Shown here: positions 20,745 through 35,950 of the stretch, piece after piece
How positions within the stretch are numbered: position 1 is the stretch's first letter
How the letters are laid out: each line of letters starts with the position of its first letter
Source of the DNA: Diphasiastrum complanatum
Lineage: Eukaryota > Streptophyta > Lycopodiopsida > Lycopodiales > Lycopodiaceae
Reading direction: 5' to 3'
Assembly: GCA_029204225.1 (NCBI GenBank)
Contig: CM055097.1
Location: 33,542,804 to 33,606,803, forward strand
Length of the DNA: 64,000 nt
Notes under the pieces: model-generated
What the model saw: only the letters and a program-made list of their open reading frames with translations
What the model was told of the DNA's origin: nothing
Databases searched by the model: none
Made by a program: the position numbers and the translations under genes

Positions 20745-21440
20745 TTGATAGCCACCTTACATTTTGTTTCCTCGAAACAAATTTTGTCTAAGTACAAGAA
20801 GACAAATTATTCGAGATTCATTATACTTGGAGACGGTTCTAAGCATGTAGTTGATGGAACTGGTGTACTGTGGCTAGACCCGAATCAGGGTGATAAGAAA
20901 CTGGAGGAAGTTCTCTATGTCCCTACTCTTGATAAAGATCTTCTATCCATAACAAAGATAGTCGACACAGGAATGTCAGTAACCTTCACAAGGGACTCTT
21001 GTAAATTGTTCAATGAAGATTCTGATAACCTAGTTGCTAAAAGCAACATAGAGGAAAATTTGTATCACTTGAACATTCGAACTTGAGTTGAACAAGCTAA
21101 TCAAACTCAAGAAGCGACAGATATTCTGTGGCACAAGAGGCTATGCCACATGAACATGGAAGCCTTGTACCAAGCCAACAAGAGTCAGAGAATCGAAGGA
21201 GTTGAAATCAAGAGTCGAGATATTTGAACTACCTGTGAATCCTGGTTTAAAGGCAAAATGACTAGAACACCTTTCAATAAAGATGTTTATAAAGCAATCA
21301 AGGTACTGGAAATTGTGCATTTAGATATTTGTGGACCATTCGGAGTATTGTCTTTAGGTGATGCAAAATACTTCGTAACGTTTATTGATGACTTCAGCAA
21401 GTTCATTGTAGTATACTTTATTCTTAGTTGAGAAAATTAA
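20745..21440 (+). pseudogene. Ty1/copia protease tail, pre-integrase and integrase N-terminus
   Basis: The first frame (to 21086) holds a copia protease/spacer region (FIILGDGSKHVVDGTG, LEEVLYVPTLDKDLLSI). After a stop comes ILWHKRLCHMN, the H-x-R-x-x-H part of the GAG_pre-integrase zinc region, then LDICGPFGVLSLGDAKYFVTFIDDFSKF with the first integrase Asp residues. It ends after VVYFILS. The copia fragment at 51712 begins almost exactly where this one stops. Confidence 0.85.
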
Positions 21441-22323
21441 TTAGTTGCTCCCTCAAAAAATTCTATCCACCAATGCTAATCAAATTCATCAGAAAATATG
21501 AGAAAAATACAAAATATAGCTCGATTAAGGCCAAAATTCATGTACATAATGTCATTCCACACACGTGGAGCCTATTCCCATGTGTGAAGCATAGGCATAG
21601 AGAAGCTTGTACATAATCCCAAGAGCCAGCTTCGGGATCAACACCCATTGATGGGTGATGCTAACATGGTTCTCTGTGATTCAGTCTTCAGTAGGTTTTC
21701 GGTCTTCATTTGGAGAGCGTATATATACATGTATCTCAAGCTCTCAACATTGGATTCTTAGGACATTTATAGTACTTAAAGCCTAATATGATACATTTTA
21801 GGGTAGAATCCAAGGCTACATGGTTGAGTTTGCCTTGGATTGTCCTTCAATACGACTTTTGATTACCTTCAAATTAGAGAACATGATGGCTCAAGGCATA
21901 AGACAAGTGCCTTCAAAATTTGCTCCATAATTTCCCAGTGGAACCAACAATAAAAAAAATTGAGCTAAATTTTACAATTTTCAATACTTATCTTTGAAGT
22001 TTAGCTAGTAAAGAACATGTTACTACTCAAGCCAAGTAGTGATCAAAACTTTAGAAATGAAATCTTTGGAAGTAAGCCAATAAGACTTCCAACAAGGAAC
22101 ATATCATACTTTAGCAAAGAACCAATAAGGCTTCTTCAAAGAGTGATGTCCATATAGGATGATTCATCATCTTTCATAGTATCTTTTACAACATGTTCCA
22201 AAAATTCATTGTGCTTCGTGAGCATGGCATCATACCGTTCTTCTGTATTTAAAACATCCATCACATATTGATGTTCATTAATACAAGTCCTTATGATGTC
22301 CATTTTTTAAGCACCAAAAGTAA
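21441..22323. other. AT-rich intergenic, no gene seen
   Basis: No supportable coding signal. Likely diverged retroelement flank. Confidence 0.4.
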
Positions 22324-22440
22324 TGGAGGGGCGACAATGTTTGTATCATTCATAGATGACTTTAGTGGATATTCATGGATCTACTTTCTTTCATCTAAAG
22401 TTCGTGTTTGATAAATTTATCAAGTTATTTCTTGAAAAGC
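22324..22440 (+). pseudogene. Short Ty1/copia integrase fragment
   Basis: Reads GATMFVSFIDDFSGYSWIYFLSSKVRV then a stop, with FDKFIKLFLEKQ following in another frame. This is the copia integrase segment around the first catalytic Asp (FIDDFSRYxWVYFL). Confidence 0.65.
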
Positions 22441-22479
22441 AATTCAGAACTACAATTATCAAAATACTCAAGGTTAGCT

Positions 22480-22990
22480 TTGTCCTTGTAGCTCTAGCTC
22501 TAGATCTAGTATCTTGACATCCCAGAACATCATATCTCCCCCTGAAGATATATGGACCATGTACCTATGATCACTAGCTTTTGTGGGCACCTTGAGTTTC
22601 TGCACAAGACAAGAGTTAATGAAGTTGTGAATGCTAAGTTGAGTTTAGTAATATACTAATGCCTTTCCCTAAGATTATGCTCGTAAGCTGCAATAAATCA
22701 CTAGGACTGAATGATAGTGTACTAAAATTGCATTCACACTTACATCCTTCAACCAAACTGATTTCAAGTTTTTAAGTTTTCTTGTAAAAAATCAATAGTG
22801 ATGGCATTTGATGCCAACTTGTTTCTTCTTTTGGGACAACTTTTCATCAAATGCCCAGGCTTTTTGCAGATGAAACATATGTTGTCCTTGATAACTTTGA
22901 ACTAATCTTTCTGTATAGCAAGACTCTTTCTGTTCTTAGGTTTCTTATCATTCATGATAGATAATTCATGCTTGATATTGATCAAGCATG
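22480..22990 (-). pseudogene. Ty1/copia gag zinc-knuckle remnant
   Basis: Minus strand: IKHELSIMNDKKPKNRKSLA, then an intact knuckle CFICKKPGHLMKSC (CX2CX4HX4C) near 22837-22880, then PKRRNKLASNAITIDFL, and farther down NSCLVQKLKVPTK. The surrounding frame has stops. It has the same order as the fragment at 11402-11912 but a better preserved knuckle. Confidence 0.7.
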
Positions 22991-23141
22991 ATATTGATAC
23001 CAACCTTGATTGTGCATGATATTGTTTTAATTGTTTTGATATGTGCATAATAGATATCTATCAATTTGATATTGTTTTATTTGTTCATGATATTGTTTTA
23101 ATATGATCAAGCATGATATTGATACCAGCCTTGATTGTGCC
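22978..23141. repeat. Direct duplication around GATCAAGCATGATATTGATACC
   Basis: GATCAAGCATGATATTGATA followed by CCA(A/G)CCTTGATTGTG occurs near 22980 and again near 23104, with GATATTGTTTTA repeated in between. Confidence 0.75.
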
Positions 23142-26607
<3,466 letters not shown>

Positions 26608-26621
26608 TTTGGCACCCTGCG
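26608..26621 (+). promoter_or_regulatory. Possible gypsy primer-binding site
   Basis: TTTGGCACCCTGCG resembles the TTTGGCGCCG-type PBS that follows the 5' LTR of many plant gypsy elements, and it lies just upstream of the gag-like frame. No 5' LTR end was confirmed. Confidence 0.3.
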
Positions 26622-26648
26622 TGTGTAATTCCAACCCTGCACCCTTGA

Positions 26649-27111
26649 TGGTGGTCACCAGAGCACAAAAGCAAAAAGAACCAGTAGTGGATCCAGTACC
26701 TGCTGATTCTATACCATTGAACGATACACCAACAACATTGGGAGTCTATCCAAATCTTAATGCAGAAAAACGAAGATATCAGGATATGAGATAGTGGATT
26801 AAACATCTGCAAGAAGAAGAGGAACTTGAAGCTGCTAAAGTAACAGCTGAAGTTCGGTCTTCACCATTGCATCCTCCAAGAAATTTACGTACGGATATGA
26901 ATGATCAATTACATCATCATGAAGAACCCTTCAAGATGATTGAACCGGAAGCACTGCATACAGAATTACTCATGAACATTTGGTCTCACAAGATCAATAT
27001 TGCATTGGGAGAGTTCCTAAAGTTGGTGCCAAAGGCAAAGGAAGTCTTAGCACAAAAGTTAGCTCAAGAAGAACCAAAAGTCCATCAGGAGCCGCTTTTT
27101 TGTGCTGGATA
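26649..27111 (+). pseudogene. Ty3/gypsy gag-like remnant
   Basis: The frame opens MVVTRAQKQKEPVVDPVP, has a stop near 26792, then continues with WIKHLQEEEELEAAKVTAEV and LVPKAKEVLAQKLAQEE, ending at 27111. Charged, Gln/Glu/Lys-rich and directly upstream of the protease frame. It is far shorter than a normal gag and lacks a zinc knuckle, so most of gag is deleted. Confidence 0.5.
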
Positions 27112-27470
27112 ACGATGTACTCCATGTTGGAGCCGCTTGGAAAAGTGAACAAAAGAATATCACTCTGCCGATACAACATAGACAATTTTCTAAAGAAGCA
27201 GCCGTGATAGATGGCGGTTCAGGAGTTAACCTGATTAATACAAAGCTATGTACAAAATGGGGCCTTACAAAGATCAAGTGTGCTACTTTTGCTATTAAGC
27301 TAGCTGATCAAACGCCAGTTCGTCCACGAGGAATGGTAGAAGATATACCTGTCAGGATTGCAGGAGTACAATTCGTCATTACTTTCGTCGTGATGGACTT
27401 ACCAGAAGCACCAAATGTCTACTGAGTTCTCTTAGGACGTCCATGGTTACGAATTGCGCAAGTAATTCAT
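27102..27470 (+). pseudogene. Ty3/gypsy aspartic protease
   Basis: Retropepsin-like domain. It has AAVIDGGSGVNLINTKLC, whose D-G-G-S is the plant gypsy variant of the catalytic D-[ST]-G, a central strand FAIKLADQTPVRPRG, and the C-terminal LLGRPWLR after one in-frame stop near 27423. This domain cleaves the Gag-Pol polyprotein. The stop separates it from the linker frame at 27474-27752. Confidence 0.75.
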
Positions 27471-27755
27471 AATTTGGGTACCAGAAAAATCACTTTTGAA
27501 AATCGTGAACGTGCAGTTAAAGTTGATCCTACGACTTGGACTATCAAACCAGTGGTTCAAAAAGTGGATGACGATTCGTCAACAACGAATCACACTTGTG
27601 ATCAACCAGAGAAAAAATTGGGAGTTGACTACGACTGTCAAACGGATACTATCAATTGGAATGAAGCTCTTGCAACAATTGATTGTACAGTAGGATATAT
27701 GTGTCAACAAGATATTCAATCAGAGTTGAGCGAGATTTTCTTATTAGATTGAACA

Positions 27756-29447
27756 TTGGATACGCCAATCACGTTTCCACTAAATGTGCTGAATGTAGCC
27801 TGGATATCAACGAAACCTATACCAGATCCAATTGAGGATGATCTCATACCAGTGAGTCATGCCTTAACTTATGATGGCAATGCAGAACTTACGGATGAAC
27901 AGATTCTACATCATATGGACCCAACCAGATTTGGAGTGCGTAATGTTCTTGATGAACCAACAATCAAATTGCCCAAAGCAGTTATATTGAAGGGATACAA
28001 GATCACAGGTTCGATGACGAAGAAACAAGCTAAGCAACATTATAATACGGTTCTGAAATGGGAAAATCCCCCTCAAAAGATCGATTCAAAGGAAGTGCCA
28101 CCTCTATTGGATAAAGGCAAAGGAAACGTCAAGAATGATTCTTCAAGTCGGATTTCCAGCAAGACATCATCATCTAGGAAGTCTTCACCTGTGAAGAAAG
28201 ATTTATCATCCCGAAAGTCATCACCTACACGATCAATTCCTGCTAAGAAGGCTAAACGAAGATCCAAGACAAGTCCTTTCGAAAAAGAACAAGCAAATGT
28301 AGTCCAGCATGATATGCCAGAGCATTTTAAATGTTATACACTGGATGATGTGGTTATCATGTTACCTACAGCACATCGTGAACCTGAAAAACACATGCCG
28401 GAATCTAAAGAGGTTTACGATGGCCCAGCTAGGACGCAGCCAATGAATCTTTCTGAACTAGGAGAACCAAAAAATATTGTACAAGTGGGATCACAACTTA
28501 CTCTTGAACAGTATCAAGCACTCCGTTTGTTACTTATTAAGTATCAAGATTGCTTTGCATGGACTTATCAAGATTTGAAGGGTATTCCGACATCAGTGAT
28601 TGAACATACCATAACTTTAGTACCTGATGTAGTTCCAAAGGTTACAAAGTTCTATCGCTGTAATCCTAATGTGGCAGATCTGATAAAGAAAGAACTTCAG
28701 AGATTGCTTGACGCCGATTTCATTTATGAGATCGAGCATACAGAATGGATTTCACCGATTGTCATTGTTCCTAAGAAAAATGGGAAATTGCGAGTCTTTG
28801 TGTATCTCAAAGCATTGAATAAAGTGACACGGAAGGATCACTTTCTGTTACCTTTTATTGAAAGCATTTTGGATCGCCTTGCTGGAGTGGAAGCTTGTAG
28901 TTTCCTGGATGGATTTAGTGGTTACAACCAGGTTAAGATTGCACCTGTCGATCGCCACAAATCTGTTTTTGTAACAGAATGGGGCACCTATGCTTACAAA
29001 GTAATGCCGTTTGGACTATGTAATGCACCAAGTTCATTCCAAAGAGTAATGCAATTTGCCTTTAAAGATTATCTGCAAAAATTTCTTGAAATTTACTTGG
29101 ACGACTTGGGAGTTCATAGTACAGATACAGACCACCTGGATCGATTGGAGAAAGTATTTGAAAGATGCCGCAAATATCAGATTTCTCTAAATCCAGAAAA
29201 ATGCCAAATATGGGTTTCGCACGGAGTTGTGCTTGGACATGTGATATCAAGACATGGTATTGCCACCGATTATTCTAAAATCAAAGTTATTGTGGAATTG
29301 CCACCACCAGCAACAATTCGAGGAGTTTATGTGTTTATGGGTCATGCAAACTACTATCGAATTTTTATTATCTTCTCTAACTCTGTTGGCGTCAGTGGCA
29401 ACCAAATGGGACGATTGCCTTCCTACCCTGGCATTCGATCCAAATAA
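27756..29447 (+). pseudogene. Ty3/gypsy linker and reverse transcriptase, truncated
   Basis: 563-aa frame. Residues 1-240 are a Ser/Lys-rich linker with SSRKSSPVKKD-type repeats. The RT begins near residue 310 (ELQRLLDADFIYEI, ISPIVIVPKKNGKLR) and shows the first catalytic Asp in FLDGFSGYNQ, then MPFGLCNAPSSFQRVM and the catalytic YLDD box at about residue 447, then LNPEKCQIWVSHGVVLGHVIS. Homology stops at GHANYYRIF (about 29360), so RNase H and integrase are missing. Stops at 27424 and 27750 separate it from protease and gag. The copy at 35660-37850 is a close relative that retains the RNase H-like part. Confidence 0.85.
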
Positions 29448-30734
29448 GCCAATGGCCTCAGAGCAAATCAAAGATCAGCTGATGATTGCTTGACTGTATT
29501 TCCGCGTAGCTATGATGGGAGGCTCTTGGGAATCCCACTTCACCTCATGGACAACTTCCCTATGGATTGTCGGAGCCCACCGTTGTTTCCTGCCACACAA
29601 CCTGGATTTCAATACTGCATGCCTCGACTTTATGGAGAAGGTGTGTTAATGGATGTTAGTGTTAGATCCTCCATTCATGTTGAAATCTGAACTATACTAT
29701 CGCTCTCATGGGAATGAACCTACGCGTGACAACTAACTCCGTCTCTTTGATGCTAGATTGACTAGATCTTGGATTCAGGTTAGGCATGGAAAGAAACTCA
29801 CTACAGAGTAAGATGCCTAATTGGAACTTTTCGAATAAGAGAAATTCTCTAGGGATTGTGTGGACAATCTGGAACAAGTTTGGAATTTGAATCATTATCT
29901 ATAAGTTGTACAGTAAAAGGTTAAAAGTTACTAATTCTATTTTGATTGGAATAGAAGTAAGTTTGATCAGAATTTAAGTCTGAGAGTTTTGTATTAAAAC
30001 AACCTAATCTTAGTTTTAGTACTAGGATCAGAGAGGGTTGTTTGAGTGGAAGAAATAATGTTATTAAAAAAATTTGGATTGGAAAACTACTGAGAGTGAA
30101 TTTTATTCATCTCAGAGATTTTTCGGATATGTTATTTACTCATGAGAAATAGAAAATATTTTGTAGCTGAGTTACAAGATCTCAATGAGATATGTGAGTA
30201 ATATATATGGGTTCTGGAGGAATCTGCCAGATAAAAATATGTGCACGATTAATCTTGTATGAATCTACTGTGTATTCTTGGTTACTAGAGTTGTTTGGTG
30301 CACTTAACCTAGTCGGCGAACATAAGCATATGATCAAGTATTGCTTTGACAGATACTTGCAGAGTTAACAAATCTTTGTATAGAAGATTTATGGATTAAC
30401 TTATAAATGATTTGGGTAAATGTGGTGTTATACTAGTATAATTGAATTCTTTACCTAGACATTTGAGATTTCTAAATCATTGGCAATTTAACTTGAGTAG
30501 TTGTTTACTCTAGGATGAAGTTAATTGGTAAAACGATCAGTGTGATGTAGGCTCACCAGAAACTAAAGGTTTTTTATTTATATTGCTTGTAAGATGCATG
30601 ATTAGTGAATCATTTGGGTACATTAGTTGAAAATATGTGCATTGGATATACAGTGTTCTTGCGATAGAGTATTCCTTAGTCAAGGAATAGACTTAGCTCA
30701 TTAGTGATGGTATCCCAGAGAGCTCAAATGGATA
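29448..30734. other. AT-rich, no gene seen
   Basis: Downstream of the truncated gypsy RT. Frames are short and unrecognised. Probably 3' non-coding or LTR-like DNA of the element. Confidence 0.4.
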
Positions 30735-31360
30735 ACGAATCATAATGAATCCAAGAATAACAACTGAATTGATATTCAACAAGACTTTGGGTATCTATAT
30801 GTAATTCTGGATTGAAACCCTAAAGTTTTTGTAGTTGAAGATGATTGTCATTTTGGTATGCATTCAGTCTTTAATTACCAGTTGTTTATAGAATTTGAAT
30901 CTTGCACTTCAGTTCAAGAATCATGTTTTGAAAGTATTCCTAAATCCAGTATTTTCTTGATGGAAAGATTTTTGGAATGACTCTTACTTTTCTTGAGTTA
31001 TGTTAGACATATACTCCAGTATCTTGTAAATGATTAAGTATGGTTTGGATTTCTAAAAATTATAATTGACAAATCATATGAATCTAAATATTTATGGTTG
31101 ACGAATCATAATGAATCCAAGAATAACAACTGAATTGATATTCAGCAGGACTTTGGGTATCTAGATGTGATTCTGGATTGTAATCTAAAGTTTTTGTAGT
31201 TGAAGATGATTGTGATTTTGGTATGCGTTCAGTCTTTAATTACCAATTGTTTATAGAATTTGAATTTTCACTTCAGTTAAAGAATCATGTTTTGAAAGTA
31301 TTTTTAAATCCAATATTTTCTTAATGGAAAGATTTTTGAAATGACTCTTACTTTTCCTGA
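30735..31360. repeat. Direct duplication, 2 x ~260 bp
   Basis: 30735-30995 and 31101-31360 align throughout: ACGAATCATAATGAATCC, AACTGAATTGATATTCA, GACTTTGGGTATCTA, GTTGAAGATGATTGT, GTCTTTAATTACCA, GAATCATGTTTTGAAAGTAT and TGACTCTTACTTTTC. The copies differ at scattered positions and are separated by about 105 bp. Confidence 0.92.
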
Positions 31361-32418
31361 TACCAGCTCAAGAATGGATGTTATTCACAATCTTTGTTGA
31401 GATCATACAAAACTGTTTCCAAAAGAACTCAAATAAGAAGTCTATGAAATTGAGTAGATGTTGGAGATAGTTTATGATAAAATCTCCAAGACATTTGGAG
31501 TTCATAGTACAACATAATCACTTCCGTCCTTTCGCTTGAAATCATTACTTGCATACTTTTTAGTAAAGAAATATATTTCCAACCTCAATAGACAAAGACT
31601 TCCTTTCACCATCTTCACCATATGCTCCAGATCCAGCAGCAACAAAAAAAAATTGCTCATGCCCTTGCTGATCATCGGTGATCAGCAAGGGCAAGAGCAA
31701 ATTTTTTTTGGTCATGCCGAAGCCTTGCCTTGGAAATTCATTCTAAGCTAGAAATTCATGGAGGGTCCTTTATGTAAGAGGTTACACATCTTTCTATCTT
31801 ATGGAGAATTATTCTAGGGAAGTGAGATGTTGGGTTCTTTGAGAATTTGTGAGATGGATTTCCGTGAGTGAGCTTACGGTTGAAATTCACTGCTAGTTCA
31901 TACTTGTTGAGAGTAAGATATCCCTTGAGAGGGTGTGCATCATGGACGATAAAGAGAATTTCTTCTTTTGTATGCGGGATTGTAGTTAGAATGCATAGGA
32001 GGTAAAATTTTGTTGTTTTATCAATTGAGTACTCTGTATCTAGATGATATTGATGAGTGATGAAGATGAGAGTATGTCTTTGTTCAAGAGATTATTCATT
32101 ATGAACATCCAATGCTAAAGGCTACATTTATTGTAGTCTGTAAACACATTCTGAGGAAGGGAAATCAATCGATTCTGTAATACGAGTTCCTATAGCAACT
32201 CACAAACAAGGTGTAGTATACTATGGACTAATGCACCTACAGACCTGTAGATTTTTAAGCGGTAGTCCAACATAGTTATTGCCACTGATCTATCGCTGTA
32301 TAGTAAGAGTTTGTTGTTGCCTACCACTGTTTCTGATATCTGTTGTTTAATCCATCATTTCCAGCTATATGGAAGTGAGGCCATCACTGTTTCCAGTGTA
32401 GGTGAGAGCCACGACTTT
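31361..32418. other. AT-rich, no gene; contains a strong hairpin
   Basis: No coding signal. The hairpin at 31643-31711 is listed separately. Confidence 0.45.
31643..31711. repeat. Long, nearly perfect hairpin
   Basis: CCCTTGCTGATCA (31662-31674) and TGATCAGCAAGGG (31679-31691) form the perfect inner stem around a 4-nt TCGG loop. Pairing continues outward through GCTC/GAGC and an A8/T8 tract, giving an arm of about 32 bp with few mismatches. It could be a tiny fold-back element or a hairpin-RNA source. Confidence 0.85.
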
Positions 32419-32889
32419 TGTTAAGGTTACCGAATCAATGGATAATCTTGACGAACCGGAGGAACCGGCTGCCAGTCAACGGAACTCAACTAAACATGGC
32501 TAATTGTCTGGTGGCGCGGATTGATAACGTGGAAGGAGGACGCTGATGAAAGAATGCTGATCAGCTGACTGTATCAGCTGACTGTCAGCTGGCGTGGGAT
32601 GGACGCCGACGACTTCTTACTTCTTGACAACGATTAAGTGTGTATGCTAGGATTAGTTAGATAATAAAAGGAGATAGTTTGATAGATATTTGTTTTTGTT
32701 GAACGTTTTTTGTCTTTGATAGAATGTACTGTAGTTCGCAGTTATGATCACTGTTCCTTTGGATAAATACTCATATGTACTGTCAACTTTTGAACTTAAT
32801 ATATCCCTTTGCTTAGAGATCAATCATGTGTTGGATACTCCGTTGCATGCTTACATAATTTCCACATAGAATCGTTGTAAGTTCTAACA
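32419..32889 (+). repeat. Candidate copia LTR
   Basis: Begins TGTTAAGG and ends TTCTAACA (TG..CA). It is followed at once by TTGGCTATGGGCCCA, a decayed version of the TTGGTATCAGAGCCA primer-binding context, and 146 bp later by a copia gag start. ATAATAAAAGG near 32663 could be the TATA region. The partner LTR was not found. Confidence 0.4.
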
Positions 32890-33035
32890 TTGGCTATGGG
32901 CCCACGACGCATGTAGGAGATCCTCCCCAGGGATTGATCAGTCGCAAGGTGTTTTATTGCAAGAAAGCCAGGATTGTCCTAACGATTGTGTCATAAATGA
33001 ACCTGCTGAAATAAATCCAGAACACAGGGAAGGAA

Positions 33036-33599
33036 ATGGCTCAACAGCAAGAGATCCGATATATCGCAAAGCTAGAAGGAGACAACCATGAGAGCTGGTC
33101 ATGGAAAATGCAGATGTTGCTTGACGAAAAGGGTCTCTGGGAGATAGTTTTTGGAGAGGAACAGGAACCTGAATTGATAGGATAAAGCACTCTAGCTGTA
33201 GAGGCGATACTAGCTGAGAAAAGCAGATCATACAGAGATAGAGCCAAACAGGCAAAGATCATGATCTGTCTTGCGCTAGGAGACACTCCTTCGGCCCAGG
33301 TTAGAGATGAGAAGACGACAAAGGGAGTGTGGCGCCTGCTAAGGGATGTGAGTCAGGGGTCTGGTCTGACAGCCAAGATCGTGCTGCAGAAGGAACTAAC
33401 CAACATGAGAGTTGGCGAAGGAGAGTCCATCAACTCATACATAGAACGGTTCAAGGATGTACACCGAAGGCTGATTGCTCTAGGATTCTCTATGAAAGAG
33501 AAAGATGTGGCTGCATTCTTTCTCGGAGGGCTGCCATCCTCCTTTGAACCCACCATCGCGGCCCTGGAGGCACAGTATGCTGATGAGATGGATGATTTT
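33036..33599 (+). pseudogene. Ty1/copia gag (UBN2-type), truncated
   Basis: From ATG at 33036: MAQQQEIRYIAKLEGDNHESW, then WKMQMLLDEKGLW, a stop at 33183-33185, then KQAKIMICLALGDTP, a TTKGVWRLL block, LQKELTNMRVGEGESINSYI and LSFLGG-like AAFFLGGLPSSFEP. This is the N-terminal Gag domain of copia elements. Similarity breaks off near 33594 before the zinc knuckle and meets AT-rich unrelated DNA. Confidence 0.85.
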
Positions 33600-34607
33600 T
33601 TTTTCTCACTTCTTTGTTTATGTTTCAACTAAAATTATTGATAAAATGATAATCCAGCTAGCAATTATCTGAAATTTCCTACTAAAAAACCATCCTCATT
33701 GACAAGATGGCCACAATCTAGATAGAGATACTTAGATTACTATCTTATTTTGAAACTTGGATTGATGAGATCAATCTCAAAGTGCCCATTGTGTATCACT
33801 ACTCTTGAGATGATTTTAGTGTAAACAAATGCTCACATAAGATATGACTACTTTGGTTAAAACTACTTCTCTTATTGGGGATCTCCCAGAAAGTTAAGAT
33901 GATCCAACCATAATCTAACTTTGTTTTACACAGGATATTAGATATTAATATCTCAATCATAGTATCTAGAGAATTGTTCTTAGAATATTATAATATCCCA
34001 TGCAAAAGTAATATTATGATAACATACCATGCAAATGACTTGTTATGTTATTGCTTTTTTCATTTGTGAAAAAGACATTGTTATAGACCTTAAAATTGTA
34101 CGTATACATGTGTGGGTGATCTCAATCCATGACTTGTCTACCTTACAAATTCAACTTATTAGATTGGACCCTAAGATTTTTAGAATATGGGCTAAATCAT
34201 ATTATTTCAAAAGTTGGATTGAATTAATCTAGTTGAATTGGTTGATGACCATTATTTTCTACATAGTTTAATTACAAATATTTAATTTGCATTCTATGAA
34301 ATAAACTCAAATTTTTTGAGAAAATAAGTGAATATGGTCAAGATGAAGACAAAGATCCAACAATAATAAGAGCATCAACCACTGACAATAGCAAAGTTCG
34401 TAAAACCTTAGTTCTAAGTAGGCCTTCTTTTCGTGCTTAAATTGTATCTCCCTTTTCAATTTAATTGACATAAAGGCATAACTATCAACAAACTTTTTAC
34501 AAATTATACTAGTTTTATGTTAAAGCTCCTTTTCATATTAAAAAAAAAAACTGAAATTCAAAGCTTTGATATAAAAGCATTGCAGTATAGCTTCTTAGGC
34601 TATGATG
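33600..34607. other. AT-rich intergenic, no gene seen
   Basis: No supportable feature. Confidence 0.5.
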
Positions 34608-35040
34608 TGTAGGAAATCGATGGAAATGCGTGGTGCAGCGGAAGTGGAGTTGGTGGTGAAGTGAATCGGAAGTGCGTCAGTTACCAGCAACGAGTTCAAG
34701 ATTTATCGAGATACTACAATGCACAATAGAACAATAATGTAGACAAGAATGCACTTTGATAATAATTGGAAATGTGAGTACAATGCTTGAAGCTGGGCGC
34801 AAATCAGTGGGCGCAACAACTAGGCTTCAGTTGAGTTCATTGATAGCAGAATAATCAGAATACAAACTAACTGAATCTGAAACCTACTTAGCCACTGATC
34901 ATCGTTACAGAATAATCCATGTGCATTGTTACAAAAGATGCCTGTTAGGGCGTTGACTTCACTGGATGTCAGATGATCAGTGCATTGAAAGTCTGAGAAA
35001 CTCTACTTACATCCCACAGAATGTAGCCGTTAGTTTAACA
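34608..35040 (-). repeat. Candidate copia LTR (minus orientation)
   Basis: On the minus strand it starts TGTTAAACTAACGG and ends CCGCTGCACCACGCATTTCC, then ATCGATTTCCTACA. The CTTCCGCTGC block near the end is shared with the end of the copia LTR at 38451-39270. The sequence beyond the end (CATCATAGCCTAAGAAGC) could be a decayed PBS. No paired LTR or target duplication was seen. Confidence 0.4.
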
Positions 35041-35269
35041 TTACGTGGGTCGGATTTTTAGTTAACAGTATCAAAATTTACAAGGACTCGAAAATATACA
35101 CTGACTCAAAAATTGCAATGACTCGGAAAATTACGGATTTTCCAAGTTGATCTCGTATCGAAAAATTTTAACTTTTGGGTATAAAAAAATCTCGAATTTT
35201 TTGAGTCGATACAGTATCAGAAATTACATAGTGAACCAGGGCCGGAGAAGTTAGAAATGATCCAGGGTC

Positions 35270-35640
35270 GAAGATGCCCGAATATTTTCCGCCTCAATTC
35301 AATCCGATCAACTGTTCTTTCACCTTCAATGGAGTGAGTTGAGTTGTCTCCAAGTTGCACAACTCTGGGTGAAAGGCTTGTAGTTTTGGAACCAGTCTCG
35401 ATGATGGGTCATGTGCTGAGTTGCTCCAGAGTCCAAGTACCAAGAATCGATATCCTGAAAATTTCCGACTCTAGTCACAAAGGCAGCTTCAACTTCCTCT
35501 TCATGCTGGATCGATGACTGGTTGAGGTAGCATTTGCTTGTTGTTGGAACTACTTCTTCTTTTCATTGTTGTACTTGAGTGTTTTGTAGTCCTTGATGAG
35601 ATGACCAGTCCTCTTACAATACTTGTAGAAGAGTTTTTGC
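35270..35640 (-). pseudogene. Ty1/copia gag knuckle and protease remnant
   Basis: Minus strand: KLFYKYCKRTGHLIKDYKTL near 35580-35640 is a CX2CX4HX4C knuckle in which two Cys have become Tyr. Farther on, in another frame, DIDSWYLDSGATQHMTHH (35395-35450) is the copia protease active site (D-S-G-A). Frameshifts separate the two. Confidence 0.75.
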
Positions 35641-35659
35641 ATTGGTTATTTATATGAAG

Positions 35660-35950
35660 TTAAAATCTCATCTGCATATCGACATTAAACAGTTTTTGCA
35701 ACAGAATGGGAGAACATATGCTTATGAAGTCATGCCATTTAGACTATGTAATGCACCAAGTTCATTTCAGTTGGTTATGAAATTCTCTTTCAAGGAGTAT
35801 TTGTAGAAATTTCTTGAAACTTATTTCGATGATCTTGGAGTCCATAGTGCTGATACAGTCCATAGCCCATAGTGCTGATATAGACCATCTGGATCGTTTG
35901 AAAAAAAAGTGTTTGAATGTTGTTGTAATTATCAGATTTTCTTGAATCAT
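35660..35950 (+). pseudogene. Ty3/gypsy RT, 5' part of a split copy
   Basis: Reads QQNGRTYAYEVMPFRLCNAPSSFQ, then after a stop KFLETYFDDLGVHSAD, where the catalytic box is FDD rather than YLDD. A 23-bp stretch (CCATAGTGCTGATA..) is duplicated just after it. The RT is interrupted at 35951 by a TIR element and resumes at about 37065 with QIWVAHGVVLGHMIS, matching the intact stretch at 29200 in the other copy. Confidence 0.82.

Noticed and set aside
27059-27277. Minus-strand ORFs over the gypsy protease
   Set aside because: Antisense shadows of the recognised protease frame.
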